64,000 bases of DNA from Gaiellales bacterium (GTDB lineage Bacteria; Actinomycetota; Thermoleophilia; BMS3ABIN01). The notes below the pieces were generated by a model. It was not told the origin of the DNA, did no database searches, and saw only the letters and a list, made by a program, of their open reading frames with translations. The DNA is taken from positions 1 through 64,000 of the forward strand of contig QZKG01000047.1 in assembly GCA_003599855.1 (NCBI GenBank), written 5' to 3'. Of the stretch, positions 8,451 to 17,264 are shown one piece after another. A program made the translations under genes and the position numbers. Each line of letters starts with the position of its first letter. Position 1 is the stretch's first letter.

Positions 8451-9841
8451 AGCAGGTCCTTGCGGTTCGGGTCGCGGCGCGAGGCGATGGCGTAACGGAT
8501 GAACTCCCGCCCCGAGCGGGCCAGCTCCCCCGGGTGCCGCGCCAGCTTGCCCGCCTTGCCGATGATGTAGCCCGGCCGCAGGTAGTAGCGCCGGTAGAAC
8601 TCAGCTTCGCGGTTGCCGTCATCCACATGGGTGAAGCTGCAGCGGTAGGGCAGGAGGCTGAAGTCGATGTTGTCCCGCTCCAGCTCGAACAGTTCGGTCT
8701 CGGGGTAGGGCGCCAGGGTCGAGACGGCGATGAACTCCAGTTTCAGCCGCCGCGCCAGCGCCAGGCTGGCCTCGAAATCCTCGCGGCTCTCCGCCGGCGC
8801 CCCGACGATGAACCAGCCGACCATCTCCAGGCCGCTCCGCCGCACCTCCTCGAGGTTGCCCATGATGTTCTCCAGGTCGTAGCCGCGCTTGAGGTAGTCG
8901 ACCACCTTCTGGGAACCGCTCTCGATGCCGACGTAGACCCGCCGGCAGCCGGCGGCCCTGAGCGCCTCCGCCACCTCGCCGTCGATGGTGTTGGGGCGGG
9001 TGAGGCAGCTCCAGTTGATGTCCCGGCCCAGAGCGGACAGGCCGTCGCAGATCTCGAACACCCGCTTGCGCGATACTGTGAAAGTGTCGTCCATGAAACG
9101 GAAGTAGCGGATGCCGAAACGCTCCACGGCATCGGTCACCTCGCCCACCACGTGCTCCGCCGAGGCCAGCGCCAGCTTGCGGCCGAACGTCCTGACGCAG
9201 TAGACGCAGGGAAAAGGACAGCCGCGGGCGGACTGGAAGGTGGTATAAGGATGGCCGAAGAACGGTTCGCCGTAGAGGCTATGGTCGATGGCCGACTGGT
9301 CCGCGTAGGGGAGCCCGTCCAGCGACTCGATGCGCTGGTACTCGGCTGTGCCGATGCTGCCGTCCTCCCGGCGCCAGGCGATCCCGGCTATATCCGGCCG
9401 CTCCTCCCCTGCCGCCACGCGCCGGACGAGCTCGCCGAGCGCCAGGTCGGGCTCGCCCACCAGGACGAAATCCGACCCGCTGGCCTCGATGGTCTCGGCG
9501 GTGAAGTTGCTGGGAAGGTAGCCGAACGATCCCGCCAGAGCCCCCGGGACCTCGCGCTTGAGCGCTCCCAGGAAACCGACGTCGTTGTCAAAGTACTCGA
9601 TGGCCATGATGGTGACTGCGATGTCCGGCCGGAACTCCCTGGCACGCCTGAGCGCCTCTTCAGCGGTGAGTCCTTCGGCGATGGCGTCCAGCAGCAGCAC
9701 CTCCCCGCCGGCGGCCTTGCCCTGTGCGGACAGGTACATGAGCTCCAGCGGCGGGAACAGGAAGTTGGGCGCGTTGTACGAACAGACGTACCGGCGCACG
9801 ATCTTCGAGCGGTAAGGCGGGTTGATCAGAAGGATTCTCAA
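8447..9841 (-). CDS. B12-binding domain radical SAM protein
   Basis: 464 residues beginning MRILLINPPYRSKIVRRYVC (TTG start at 9841). The N-terminal B12-binding domain is about residues 1-145, followed by the radical SAM core with CPFPCVYC (Cys208, Cys212, Cys215) after TTFQSARG. The FRFMDDTFTVSRKRVFEICD and GIESGSQKVVDYLKRGY segments are typical of this superfamily. The 4-bp overlap with the downstream GT2 gene places it at the head of a coupled group. It is only distantly similar to the 2199-3668 protein, so the two probably act at different steps. The reaction (methylation, cyclisation or rearrangement) cannot be told. Confidence 0.87.
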   Translation of the reverse strand: MRILLINPPYRSKIVRRYVCSYNAPNFLFPPLELMYLSAQGKAAGGEVLLLDAIAEGLTAEEALRRAREFRPDIAVTIMAIEYFDNDVGFLGALKREVPGALAGSFGYLPSNFTAETIEASGSDFVLVGEPDLALGELVRRVAAGEERPDIAGIAWRREDGSIGTAEYQRIESLDGLPYADQSAIDHSLYGEPFFGHPYTTFQSARGCPFPCVYCVRTFGRKLALASAEHVVGEVTDAVERFGIRYFRFMDDTFTVSRKRVFEICDGLSALGRDINWSCLTRPNTIDGEVAEALRAAGCRRVYVGIESGSQKVVDYLKRGYDLENIMGNLEEVRRSGLEMVGWFIVGAPAESREDFEASLALARRLKLEFIAVSTLAPYPETELFELERDNIDFSLLPYRCSFTHVDDGNREAEFYRRYYLRPGYIIGKAGKLARHPGELARSGREFIRYAIASRRDPNRKDLL

Positions 9842-10013
9842 GATATCGGCCGCACCCTTGTCCTGGGGAATCTACTATCAAGATTATAATCTACGGGCGG
9901 CGCATGGAGAAACCTGCATATGCCGGGCGCAGCCCGCCAGTGAGTATTCGGACAGTCGGGGCCCGGCCTTTAAATGCAGGGCTCACAGGCGGGCAGGACA
10001 GCAGCCGTCGCCT

Positions 10014-11660
10014 TCAACCGCTGAACCGGTAGACCCGCCACTCCCCGTCCCCTTCCCCTGCCACATCCGTCAGCTCCCACTCGGGATGGCCGCCGTCCTC
10101 CAGCAGCCTCGCCATCGGCGTCCGCCAGTAACTGATGTCGTTGCCCCCGACCACTAGTAAGTCGACCCCCTGGGCGCGGGCATACTCCGTGACGCGGTCA
10201 TAATCATCATAGGGGAACAGGACCGCCTCGCCGCCGGCGTAGTAAGCCGTTGAGAACTCTCGGCTCATCACGCGCTGACCCGGACCGTAAGCCCGTTCGA
10301 TCCTTTCCCCCACCTCGCGCGCGGCCAGGGGATAGCTGTCGCGCGCGAAACGGAGTGGCGTCGCCAGCAGCAGGGGCAGTGTGACGGCCAGGGCGACCAG
10401 CGCCGGGGCGGCCCCCAGCAGACGCTCCCGCCGCCGCCCTTCGAGATTCAGGCCCAGCGTCTCCCGGCTCCAATCCTCCAGCCGCAGCCACCCCTGGGCA
10501 GCCCAGATCATGAGCAGCGGCGTGTAGGGGATGAAATAGCGGGGCACGGCGTCGATGAAGAACAGCATCAGCGCCGGCGACATCATCAACAGGAGGAAGC
10601 CCGCGCCCGCCGCCTGCCTGCGGCTCCAGCCAGCCGAGAAGAGGCCGAGCGCCACGAGCGGCAGCAGCCAGCGGGGGAAGACCTGCTCGAGCTGTTCATC
10701 GTAGAAGATGTCGGCCTGCTGCAGGAACGTGCGGGCGGACCTCTCCGGGTCCTCCAGCAGATAGAGCGCCGGGCCGGGATAGTCATCCCCCAGGTCGTTC
10801 ACATATACTTCGTCACCGCCGGCGCTCACCGCCATGAAACGCTGGTCCCAGCCGATGGTGCCGCCGCGCACCGACTCGCCGGCGCTGTAGACCAGCACCG
10901 GGTTCTTGCCGCTCACGTTCCAGCCCCCCATCTCACTGTGCAGGTACAGGACCAGCGGCGCCGCATAGACCGAGAAACTGATCAGGAAGACCGCCAGCGC
11001 CCGGACCATGTGCCCCCAGACGCCGCGCCTGAGCGCGGTGAAGAGAGCCACCAGCACGAAGAGGGCCAGGTAGATGAGGGCGGTGGGGTTCACCAGGTAA
11101 GCGAAGCCGAGGGCTGAGCCGGCCAGGATGCTGCAGGGCACCCGGCAGCCGCGCACCATATGCCGGGAGAAGAGGATGGCCAGCAGCACGAAGAACATGA
11201 ACATGCTCTCGCTGTAAAGCTGCGTCGACAGGTCGACGAGATACGGGTCCACGGCCACGAGGGCGGCGGCCATCAGCCCGACCTTCTCCCCCACCAGCTC
11301 CTTGCCCAGCAGGTAGACGGGCACGAGCAGCAGCACGCCGAAGGTAACCGTGACGATATAGCCCGAGAGGACGTAGTCCTGGAACACCGCCGCCAGCCCG
11401 GCGATGAAGAAGGGGAAGGTGGGCAGGAAGTTGGTGCTGGTGACGCCGGTGATGTCCCGCGGCCCGTACCCGCCCGCCAGCGACTCGGCCATGTGGGCAT
11501 AGACCGTCTGGTCGAGCTGGATCATCTCCCGCGCCAGCACCGAGACCACCCTGAGGACGAGCGCCAGGGCCATGAGCAGGTAGAGGACCCGGCGTGGTGT
11601 CAGGGCTGCTGCCCCTTTCCGGAAAACGCTGATCGCCGCACCTCGCTTCCCAAGGGTCAT
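10014..11660 (-). CDS. GT39/PMT-type integral membrane glycosyltransferase, paralogue of the 3730 gene
   Basis: 548 residues, multi-spanning, with MIQLDQTVYAHMAESLAGG and STNFLPTFPFFIAGLAAVF matching the protein encoded at 3730-5430 segment for segment, and the same kind of soluble C-terminal tail (FSTAYYAGGEAVLFPYDDYD, VDLLVVGGNDISYW). The two are ancient duplicates within one cluster, probably with different donors or acceptors. A gap of 172 bp to the next gene (9842-10013) shows no clear gene or hairpin. The start ATG at 11660 has no strong ribosome-binding site. GT-C fold membership is well supported by topology and the Asp in the first periplasmic loop; the substrate is unknown. Confidence 0.85.
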   Translation of the reverse strand: MTLGKRGAAISVFRKGAAALTPRRVLYLLMALALVLRVVSVLAREMIQLDQTVYAHMAESLAGGYGPRDITGVTSTNFLPTFPFFIAGLAAVFQDYVLSGYIVTVTFGVLLLVPVYLLGKELVGEKVGLMAAALVAVDPYLVDLSTQLYSESMFMFFVLLAILFSRHMVRGCRVPCSILAGSALGFAYLVNPTALIYLALFVLVALFTALRRGVWGHMVRALAVFLISFSVYAAPLVLYLHSEMGGWNVSGKNPVLVYSAGESVRGGTIGWDQRFMAVSAGGDEVYVNDLGDDYPGPALYLLEDPERSARTFLQQADIFYDEQLEQVFPRWLLPLVALGLFSAGWSRRQAAGAGFLLLMMSPALMLFFIDAVPRYFIPYTPLLMIWAAQGWLRLEDWSRETLGLNLEGRRRERLLGAAPALVALAVTLPLLLATPLRFARDSYPLAAREVGERIERAYGPGQRVMSREFSTAYYAGGEAVLFPYDDYDRVTEYARAQGVDLLVVGGNDISYWRTPMARLLEDGGHPEWELTDVAGEGDGEWRVYRFSG

Positions 11661-11728
11661 TCACGGGACAGGGACTTTTTCGGCGGCGGCGGGACGTACC
11701 CCTGCACCGGCGCCGACCGAAGCGGCCG

Positions 11729-12463
11729 CTACCGGTAGACAGCGGCAGAATTCACGAAACCAGCTATCCCGGAGACGAACGCCTCCCGCTGCCTGCTGCC
11801 TCGCAGCACGCTGGAGATCTCGCCGCGGACCGGGCTGTCGGTGACCAGCAGCGCCAGCGTCGTCCTGACGCCCAGGAAGTTGCCCAGCGAGAACAGGGCC
11901 GATGCCTCCAGTTCGACGCCGAGGTATCCCTCCACGCCCCAGGCGGCGATGGCCTCATCGGTCTCCCGGAAGGCGGCCCCGGTGGTGACCACCGGGCCCT
12001 GGTGCACCGGCAGCTCCCGCCCGCGCATGAAGGATGCCAGGTTGTCCGTGAGCGCCGCGTCGCCCTGGACCTGCTCGCCGTGCGGGGCGCCGTAATGGGG
12101 CGAGAGGCACTCGCCCGCCAGGGAGGCCCCGGCGACTATGATATCGCCGCACTCGATCTCCGGCTGCAGGGCGCCGCAGGAACCGATGCCGATGACCGTA
12201 TCGATCCTGGTGTAGGCGAGGCTCCGCATCACGGCTTCGAGGATGACGGTTCCCGGCGGGACGCGCATGTAGCCTATCTTGACGCCGTCGATGTAGCCGG
12301 AATACAGCGAGCCGTGGTGCTCGTGGCGGTCAAGCCTGGAACTGATAAAGTCTTCCCCGAGGGCGAGCAGGAGGACGCGGGGCGTGAAATCGTGGGGGTC
12401 CGAGCCCTGGAAGACCCAGCGCTCGGCGACGAAGCGGACGAACTTTTGTTCCCAGGTTGTCAT
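11729..12463 (-). CDS. Nucleoside phosphorylase family protein (PNP/UDP type)
   Basis: 244 residues of the purine/uridine phosphorylase superfamily (PNP_UDP_1). Visible motifs are VIGIGSCGALQPEIECGDIIVA (phosphate/ribose pocket) and GVELEASALFSLGNFLGVRTTLALLVTDSP, the conserved VExEAS-like nucleobase/ribose site. The family cleaves nucleosides, or 5'-methylthioadenosine/S-adenosylhomocysteine, with phosphate or water. Next to three radical SAM genes, whose chemistry releases 5'-deoxyadenosine, salvage of that by-product is a tempting role, but it is inference. It is 68 bp upstream of the GT39 gene in the same direction. Confidence 0.8.
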   Translation of the reverse strand: MTTWEQKFVRFVAERWVFQGSDPHDFTPRVLLLALGEDFISSRLDRHEHHGSLYSGYIDGVKIGYMRVPPGTVILEAVMRSLAYTRIDTVIGIGSCGALQPEIECGDIIVAGASLAGECLSPHYGAPHGEQVQGDAALTDNLASFMRGRELPVHQGPVVTTGAAFRETDEAIAAWGVEGYLGVELEASALFSLGNFLGVRTTLALLVTDSPVRGEISSVLRGSRQREAFVSGIAGFVNSAAVYR

Positions 12464-12549
12464 GCGGCTCTCGGCAGGCTCCCAAAGCTTCCATTCACAC
12501 GGGATGACCGATACTATACCAGAAATGCCGTCCCCCCACCGAGACTAGG

Positions 12550-14019
12550 ATGAAGAGCATCAGCCGCGTGCCGCTGAACGCAATCCTGATGAGCTCATCG
12601 CAGCTGATCAGGGCCGCCATCGGCTTCATCTTTTTCATCTTCCTGGCCCAGCGCCTCGGGCCCACCGACTTCGGCAGGTACATGTTCGCCTTCGCCCTGG
12701 CGGAGATCTTCTCCATATTCGGCGACTTCGGGCTGCACGAGTATTCCATCCGCGAGATCGCCCGCCGGCCGGAGGACCTGCCGCGCCGCCTGCCGGGGCT
12801 CCTGGTCCTCAAGACGCTGCTGTCCTCCTCCTCGGCCGTCATCATGCTGGCCATCCTGCCGCTGATGGGCAAGGACGAGGCCACTTCCCTGGCCGTGGCC
12901 GCCTTCGCCCTGGCCCAGATCGGCTACTCCTGGTTCTATGCCTCGACGGTGGCCTTCGCCGCGCGCCAGGACCTCCACCTGCAGGCGTTCCTCTGGCTCC
13001 TGGAGAAGGCCCTCTTCGCCGCGGCGGGGGCCTCCCTGCTGCTGGCCGGCCGCGGCCTGGTGGCCGTGGCGCTCAGCAACACCGCCGTCCAGTTCGCCGG
13101 CGGCGCCCTGGCGGTCCTGATCGCCTGGCGCCGCTACGGTCCGCTGGCCCGCTCCCTGGCCGCCTCCGACTGGGTACCCTGGCTCAGGGCCGCCCTCCCC
13201 TTCGGCCTCATCGTCGCCTTCTACCTGGTCTACTTCCGCATCGACAGCGTCATGATCTCCTTCATCCGCGGCGACGTCGAAGTGGGGCAGTACAACGCCG
13301 CCTACAACATCATCTCGGCGCTCCTCATCATACCCGCGGGACTGGTGGCCGCCCTCTTCCCCAAGCTGGCGGGGATGTTCGACTCCCCCGGCGACGACAT
13401 AGACGCTCCCTTCCAGAAGGCGGCCCGCTGGCTCATAGCCATCTCACTGCCGCTGGCGGTGGGCGGGTGGCTGCTGGCGCGGCCGCTGATCGAGTTGCTG
13501 CTGGGGCAGGATTACCTGCCCGCGGTGAACGCCCTCGCGGTGCTGTCATGGACCCTGCCGGTCTGGTTCGTCACCTTCCTCCAGGGGAACCTGCTGACCA
13601 TCATCGAGCGCCAGAAGGCGGTCGCCGCCGTGGGCTTCATCAACATGACCGCCAACGTCGTCCTCAACCTGCTGGTCATCCCGCGCTACGGCTTCACCGG
13701 CGCCGCCGTGACCACCCTCGTCACGGAGGCCATCGGCCTCATGCAGATGTTCTACCTGCTGCGCCGCAACATATCTTTCAGGAGCACCGCCGCGACAGCC
13801 CTCAGGGTGGCCCTGGTGAGCGCGGGACTGGGCCTGGCGGTATTCCTGCTGAGGGGCAGCCTGCCGGTGCTGGCGGTCATCGCTGTCACGGCCGCGGGCT
13901 ACGGCGCCGCCGTCGTGGGACTGGGGATCATCCCCGCCAGGGAGATCAGGGGGATCTTCCGCCGGGAGCCCGAAACGCTGGAAGCCTCCGGCATCGGGCC
14001 GCTCGACCCCGGCCCCTGA
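12550..14019 (+). CDS. Polysaccharide flippase (Wzx/MATE-like, MOP superfamily)
   Basis: 489 residues, with about 12-14 predicted membrane helices spread over the whole length. The opening LNAILMSSSQLIRAAIGFIFFIFLAQRLGPTDFGRYMFAFALAEI is characteristic of oligosaccharide flippases. They move polyprenyl-pyrophosphate-linked repeat units across the membrane for Wzy-type polymerisation, matching the sugar-phosphate transferase and ligase genes nearby. The stop codon meets the stop codon of the methyltransferase on the other strand at a TGATCA palindrome (14017-14022), so there is no room for a terminator between the two convergent genes. Confidence 0.88.
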   Translation: MKSISRVPLNAILMSSSQLIRAAIGFIFFIFLAQRLGPTDFGRYMFAFALAEIFSIFGDFGLHEYSIREIARRPEDLPRRLPGLLVLKTLLSSSSAVIMLAILPLMGKDEATSLAVAAFALAQIGYSWFYASTVAFAARQDLHLQAFLWLLEKALFAAAGASLLLAGRGLVAVALSNTAVQFAGGALAVLIAWRRYGPLARSLAASDWVPWLRAALPFGLIVAFYLVYFRIDSVMISFIRGDVEVGQYNAAYNIISALLIIPAGLVAALFPKLAGMFDSPGDDIDAPFQKAARWLIAISLPLAVGGWLLARPLIELLLGQDYLPAVNALAVLSWTLPVWFVTFLQGNLLTIIERQKAVAAVGFINMTANVVLNLLVIPRYGFTGAAVTTLVTEAIGLMQMFYLLRRNISFRSTAATALRVALVSAGLGLAVFLLRGSLPVLAVIAVTAAGYGAAVVGLGIIPAREIRGIFRREPETLEASGIGPLDPGP

Positions 14020-14982
14020 TCAGTTGCCCAGCACCAGGAACACGGTCGAGCCCCACTCCCGGGGCAGGAGCGGGTTGAGGGCCCGCGCCAGCGCCCCCGT
14101 GGCCAGGCTCGCCGCCTGGTAGAGGCGGGCGTGGCGCACGCAGGCGTTCCCGAAGGCAGCGAAGGCTTTCAGCGTCGGCGACGAGCGCGCATATTCGGGG
14201 CCGAGGCGCTTGGCATATTCCTCAGGCGGGAAGATGCCGGCGCGGAAGAACGTCCACGACCTCTCCACCGTGAAACCGGCGGCGCGGAAACGCGCCTCCG
14301 TCTGCGAAGGCAGCTCCAGGCCGTAGTGTCCGTCCAGCTCGATGAAGTAGCGCTGGAACAGCTCGGCGTCCCGGCGCACGAGCCGGTAGAAGGGGGCCGT
14401 GCAGTGGGCCTCGACGATGTGCAGCATGCTGCCGCCGGGCTTGAGCACCCGCTTCCACTCGGCCAGCACCGCCTCCTTGGCGTCGAAAGGGATATGGCCG
14501 AAGAAATCCCAGGAATGGATGACGTCGAAGGTGTCGTCGGCGAAGGGCAACGCCAGAGCGTCAGCTGCGGCCACCGCTTCGTATATCCCGCCGGCGCCCG
14601 CCAGCCCCTCCAGGGACAGGTCGATCCCCACGGTGCGGAAGGGGGCAAGCAGTTCGCTGCCGCCGCCGCAGCCTACATCCAGGACCAGGGTCGCGGCCGG
14701 GTCGAAGCGGTTGAGGAAGTCACGGGTGAACCGGTGCTTGACGGTGTTCGAGGCCAGGCGGTCCCTGAGCGCCTTGAGTGTCCGGGCCAGGCCCTGGCGG
14801 CGGGCGACGCCGTCCTCCACCGGGGCGGCGAAACGGCCCTCATAGAACTCGTCGTGGCCGCTGAAGCAGGGGATGCCCTCCCGGACCTCCCAGGAGCGGC
14901 CGCAGCCGCATCTGAGCGCCCCCTCCCCTGCCGCCAGCCTGCCGCGGCACGCAGGGCAGCGGAATATCTCCCGGGTTTCCAT
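14020..14982 (-). CDS. Class I SAM-dependent methyltransferase with N-terminal zinc ribbon
   Basis: 320 residues. The N-terminus holds a Trm112-like zinc ribbon (CPACRGRL ... CGCGRSWEVREGIPCF). The methyltransferase-11 domain follows with motif I LVLDVGCGGGSELL, motif II acidic VGIDLS, and IHSWDFFGHI. Enzymes of this build are frequent in polysaccharide loci, where they methylate sugars or polyprenyl-linked intermediates. The gene follows the GT4 gene at 14990 on the same strand with a 7-bp gap, so the two are likely co-transcribed. The methyl acceptor is unknown. Confidence 0.82.
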   Translation of the reverse strand: METREIFRCPACRGRLAAGEGALRCGCGRSWEVREGIPCFSGHDEFYEGRFAAPVEDGVARRQGLARTLKALRDRLASNTVKHRFTRDFLNRFDPAATLVLDVGCGGGSELLAPFRTVGIDLSLEGLAGAGGIYEAVAAADALALPFADDTFDVIHSWDFFGHIPFDAKEAVLAEWKRVLKPGGSMLHIVEAHCTAPFYRLVRRDAELFQRYFIELDGHYGLELPSQTEARFRAAGFTVERSWTFFRAGIFPPEEYAKRLGPEYARSSPTLKAFAAFGNACVRHARLYQAASLATGALARALNPLLPREWGSTVFLVLGN

Positions 14983-14989
14983 GCGGAAG

Positions 14990-16117
14990 CTAACGCCCGC
15001 GGGAGCCTTTTTTCCTGCCGGCCCCTTCCATCTTCCCGGCGACGAAGGCGGCTATCTCCTGCTTGAAGCGCTCGCGGGAGAACTTCTCCGCATGCCTGCT
15101 GATCTTCCTCGCATCGAAGCTGCCCATGGAGAAGCGGGACACTGCTTCGATGAGGGACTCGGCGGTGGGCTCTTCGAAGAAGAGGCCGGTGCGCCCTTCA
15201 ACCACGCTCTCGGTCAGGCCGCCGCGGCCGAAGCCGATCACAGGCCGGCCCGCGGCCATGGCCTCCACCGGCACGATGCCGAAATCCTCCTCGCCGGGGA
15301 ACACCAGCGCCAGGCAGCCGGCCAGCAGCTCCTGGATCTGCTCGTCCCCGACATAGCCGAGGAACTCGATGTTCGGACCGGCGGCCTGGCGCAGCCGCTC
15401 CCGCTCCGGTCCGTCGCCGGCGACCTTGAGCGGCAGCCCCAGCCGGGTAAAGGCTTCCACCGCGAGCTCCACGCGCTTGTATGACACCAGCCGCGAGATG
15501 ACCAGGAAGTATGTGCGCGGCGCATCCGCCGGGCTGAACCGGTCGACGTCCACCGGTGGGTGGATCACCGCCGCCTCGCGCCGGTAATACTTGGCGATCT
15601 TGGCGGCGACGTTGCTGGAATTGGCTATGAAATGATCGACCCGGTCGGCCGCCTGGCGGTCCCAAAGCCGCAGGTAGTGCAGCACCAGGTCATTGCCCGC
15701 CTTCACCAGCGGCCGGGAGAAGCGGAAGCGCTGGTCGAGGTATGGCTCCCAGGCGTAGCGCAGGGGCGTATGGCAGTAGCAGACGTGCGTCGTGCCGGGG
15801 CCGGTGAGGATGCCCTTGGCACAGGCGGAGCTGGAGGAGATCACCAGGTCGTAGGAAGAGAAATCAAAGGACTCGAAGGCCAGCGGGAACAGCGGGATGT
15901 ACCGCTGGGCGACCCTGTCCAGGTACGGCAGCTTCTGCACGAACGAGGTCCGCACGTCCCAGGACGCCACCGTCTCCGGCAGGTTCACGCTGGACATGAA
16001 GCTCGTGTAGACGGGGGCGCCGGGGTAGATGTCCAGGAGCGCTTCCACCACGCGCTCGGAACCGCCCAGCGTCGTCAGCCATTCGTGTGAGATCGCTACC
16101 CGCAGTTCCTTTTTCAC
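14990..16117 (-). CDS. Family 4 glycosyltransferase
   Basis: About 375 residues from the GTG at 16117, which has GGTGAGGCGG just upstream and gives MKKELRVAISHEWLTTLGGSERV. The frame is open to 16201, but that extension is a poly-Ala-like stretch without homology. It is a GT-B fold: GGSERVVEALLDIYPGAPVYT at the N-terminus, HVCYCHTPLRYAWEPYLDQ in the middle, and the C-terminal donor site YFLVISRLVSYKRVELAVEAF plus FGIVPVEAMAAGRPVIGFGRGG with the E-x7-E-like signature. It probably transfers mannose or a related hexose from a nucleotide sugar to a lipid-linked intermediate on the cytoplasmic side. Confidence 0.88.
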   Translation of the reverse strand: MKKELRVAISHEWLTTLGGSERVVEALLDIYPGAPVYTSFMSSVNLPETVASWDVRTSFVQKLPYLDRVAQRYIPLFPLAFESFDFSSYDLVISSSSACAKGILTGPGTTHVCYCHTPLRYAWEPYLDQRFRFSRPLVKAGNDLVLHYLRLWDRQAADRVDHFIANSSNVAAKIAKYYRREAAVIHPPVDVDRFSPADAPRTYFLVISRLVSYKRVELAVEAFTRLGLPLKVAGDGPERERLRQAAGPNIEFLGYVGDEQIQELLAGCLALVFPGEEDFGIVPVEAMAAGRPVIGFGRGGLTESVVEGRTGLFFEEPTAESLIEAVSRFSMGSFDARKISRHAEKFSRERFKQEIAAFVAGKMEGAGRKKGSRGR

Positions 16118-16177
16118 GTCCGCCTCACCCGGCACCTCCGGCGCAGCCTGCGTCGCTGCCGCAGCAGCGGCAGCCAA

Positions 16178-16206
16178 TTGAGAATAACCGGCAAAAAGCA
16201 TATACT
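16178..16206 (+). promoter_or_regulatory. Sigma-A-type promoter for the 16230 gene
   Basis: TTGAGA (16178-16183), a 17-bp spacer, then TATACT (16201-16206): five of six matches in each hexamer. The predicted start is about 16213, leaving a leader of only about 17 nt before the ATG at 16230 and no recognisable ribosome-binding site. Confidence 0.6.
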
Positions 16207-16229
16207 TTTTTTAACCTATATTCAGCCAA

Positions 16230-17216
16230 ATGAAGCCCTCCACGGACCCCAAACAGGACATCTCCGGCGCCACTGCCACGGTCGCAGACGACCGCGGCCG
16301 GACAGTCGACGAAGCGATCATCCGGTCGCTCTGCTACTCGGACATCTTCAGCTACCCCCTGCGGGTCGAGGAGATCGTCCGCTACGTCACCGGCGTCAAG
16401 ATGACTATCGACGAGGCGGCCGAGAGGTTAAGGGCGAGCGAGCCGCTCATGGCGCTGGTGAGGACGGACGGCGAGTTCTATTTCCTCGAAGGGCGCGAAG
16501 CGAACTGCCAGCTGCGCAAGGACCGCGAGGCCGAGTCGCGCCAGCAGCTGGCCATCTCCCAGCGGCGCCTCGTCCCCCTGCAGGGCATCCCCTTCCTGAG
16601 GATGGCCGCCGTGACCGGCGCCCTGGCGGCGCTCAACGCCCCCGCCGGCGACGACGTCGACCTGCTCATCGTCAGCTCGCGCAAGCGCACCTGGACGACC
16701 TACTTCTTCCTGCGCCTGTGGCGCCGCTTCGGCCACAACCCGGACTTCTGCTTCAACGTCTTCCTCTCCGAGGGCGACCTGGTGTTCCGCAAGGAGAACT
16801 TCTTCTACGCCCGCGAGATCCTGGGAGCCCTGCCGATCTACAACACCGGCTCGTTCGAGCGCTTCCTGGACGCCAATCCCTGGATCTACGACGTCTTCCC
16901 CTCTTACGACCGCGGCCGCGACCGGCAGATGTACCACATCCCCAGGAGCCCGCGCTGGGTCAGGAGGCAGCGGCTGCTGGAGAAGCTGCTGGCGGGCATC
17001 CCCGGCGACCTCTTCGAGTTCACCATCCGCACCATCCAGACCCGGCGGCTCGACTCCTCATCCCCAGGCGCCGCGATGAGCATGCGCCGCAACCGCATCA
17101 AGCTGCACAAGCGCGACAACCGCTCGCCCATCATGGTCAAGTTCGATGAACGGGTGGAAGAATGGACCCGCCGCTACCGCGAGCTCGCCGTTCCGGCCAT
17201 CAGGCCCGTGGAGTAA
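16230..17216 (+). CDS. Uncharacterised protein with nucleotidyltransferase-like core
   Basis: 328 residues with no membrane segment. I do not recognise a named family with certainty. The N-terminal ~90 residues look like a winged-helix-type segment (IIRSLCYSDIFSYPLRVEEIVRYV). Residues ~130-150 read AAVTGALAALNAPAGDDVDLLIVSS, which fits the nucleotidyltransferase-fold pattern hG(S/A)-x(9-13)-DhDh, with Ala where Ser is usual. The C-terminal half is rich in aromatic and basic residues. It sits among polysaccharide genes, and similar SDIFSYPL/DDxDLLI proteins occur in such loci in my memory, but the role is unknown. The best minimal description is a nucleotidyltransferase-like polysaccharide-locus protein. 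Confidence 0.7.
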   Translation: MKPSTDPKQDISGATATVADDRGRTVDEAIIRSLCYSDIFSYPLRVEEIVRYVTGVKMTIDEAAERLRASEPLMALVRTDGEFYFLEGREANCQLRKDREAESRQQLAISQRRLVPLQGIPFLRMAAVTGALAALNAPAGDDVDLLIVSSRKRTWTTYFFLRLWRRFGHNPDFCFNVFLSEGDLVFRKENFFYAREILGALPIYNTGSFERFLDANPWIYDVFPSYDRGRDRQMYHIPRSPRWVRRQRLLEKLLAGIPGDLFEFTIRTIQTRRLDSSSPGAAMSMRRNRIKLHKRDNRSPIMVKFDERVEEWTRRYRELAVPAIRPVE

Positions 17217-17264
17217 GCGACCGGCTGTCCCGCAACATCGGGCCGCCGCCGCGACAGGGCGGGG

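Noticed and set aside
9842-9852. GCCGATAT directly before the TTG of the second B12 radical SAM gene as a sigma-28 promoter
   Set aside because: No TAAA at the right distance, and it would leave no leader for a non-leaderless start.
5484-16201. N-terminal extensions of several genes (aminotransferase to 6668, GT4 to 16201)
   Set aside because: The added residues shadow neighbouring genes or are poly-Ala without homology; internal starts with ribosome-binding sites or stop-start junctions fit better.
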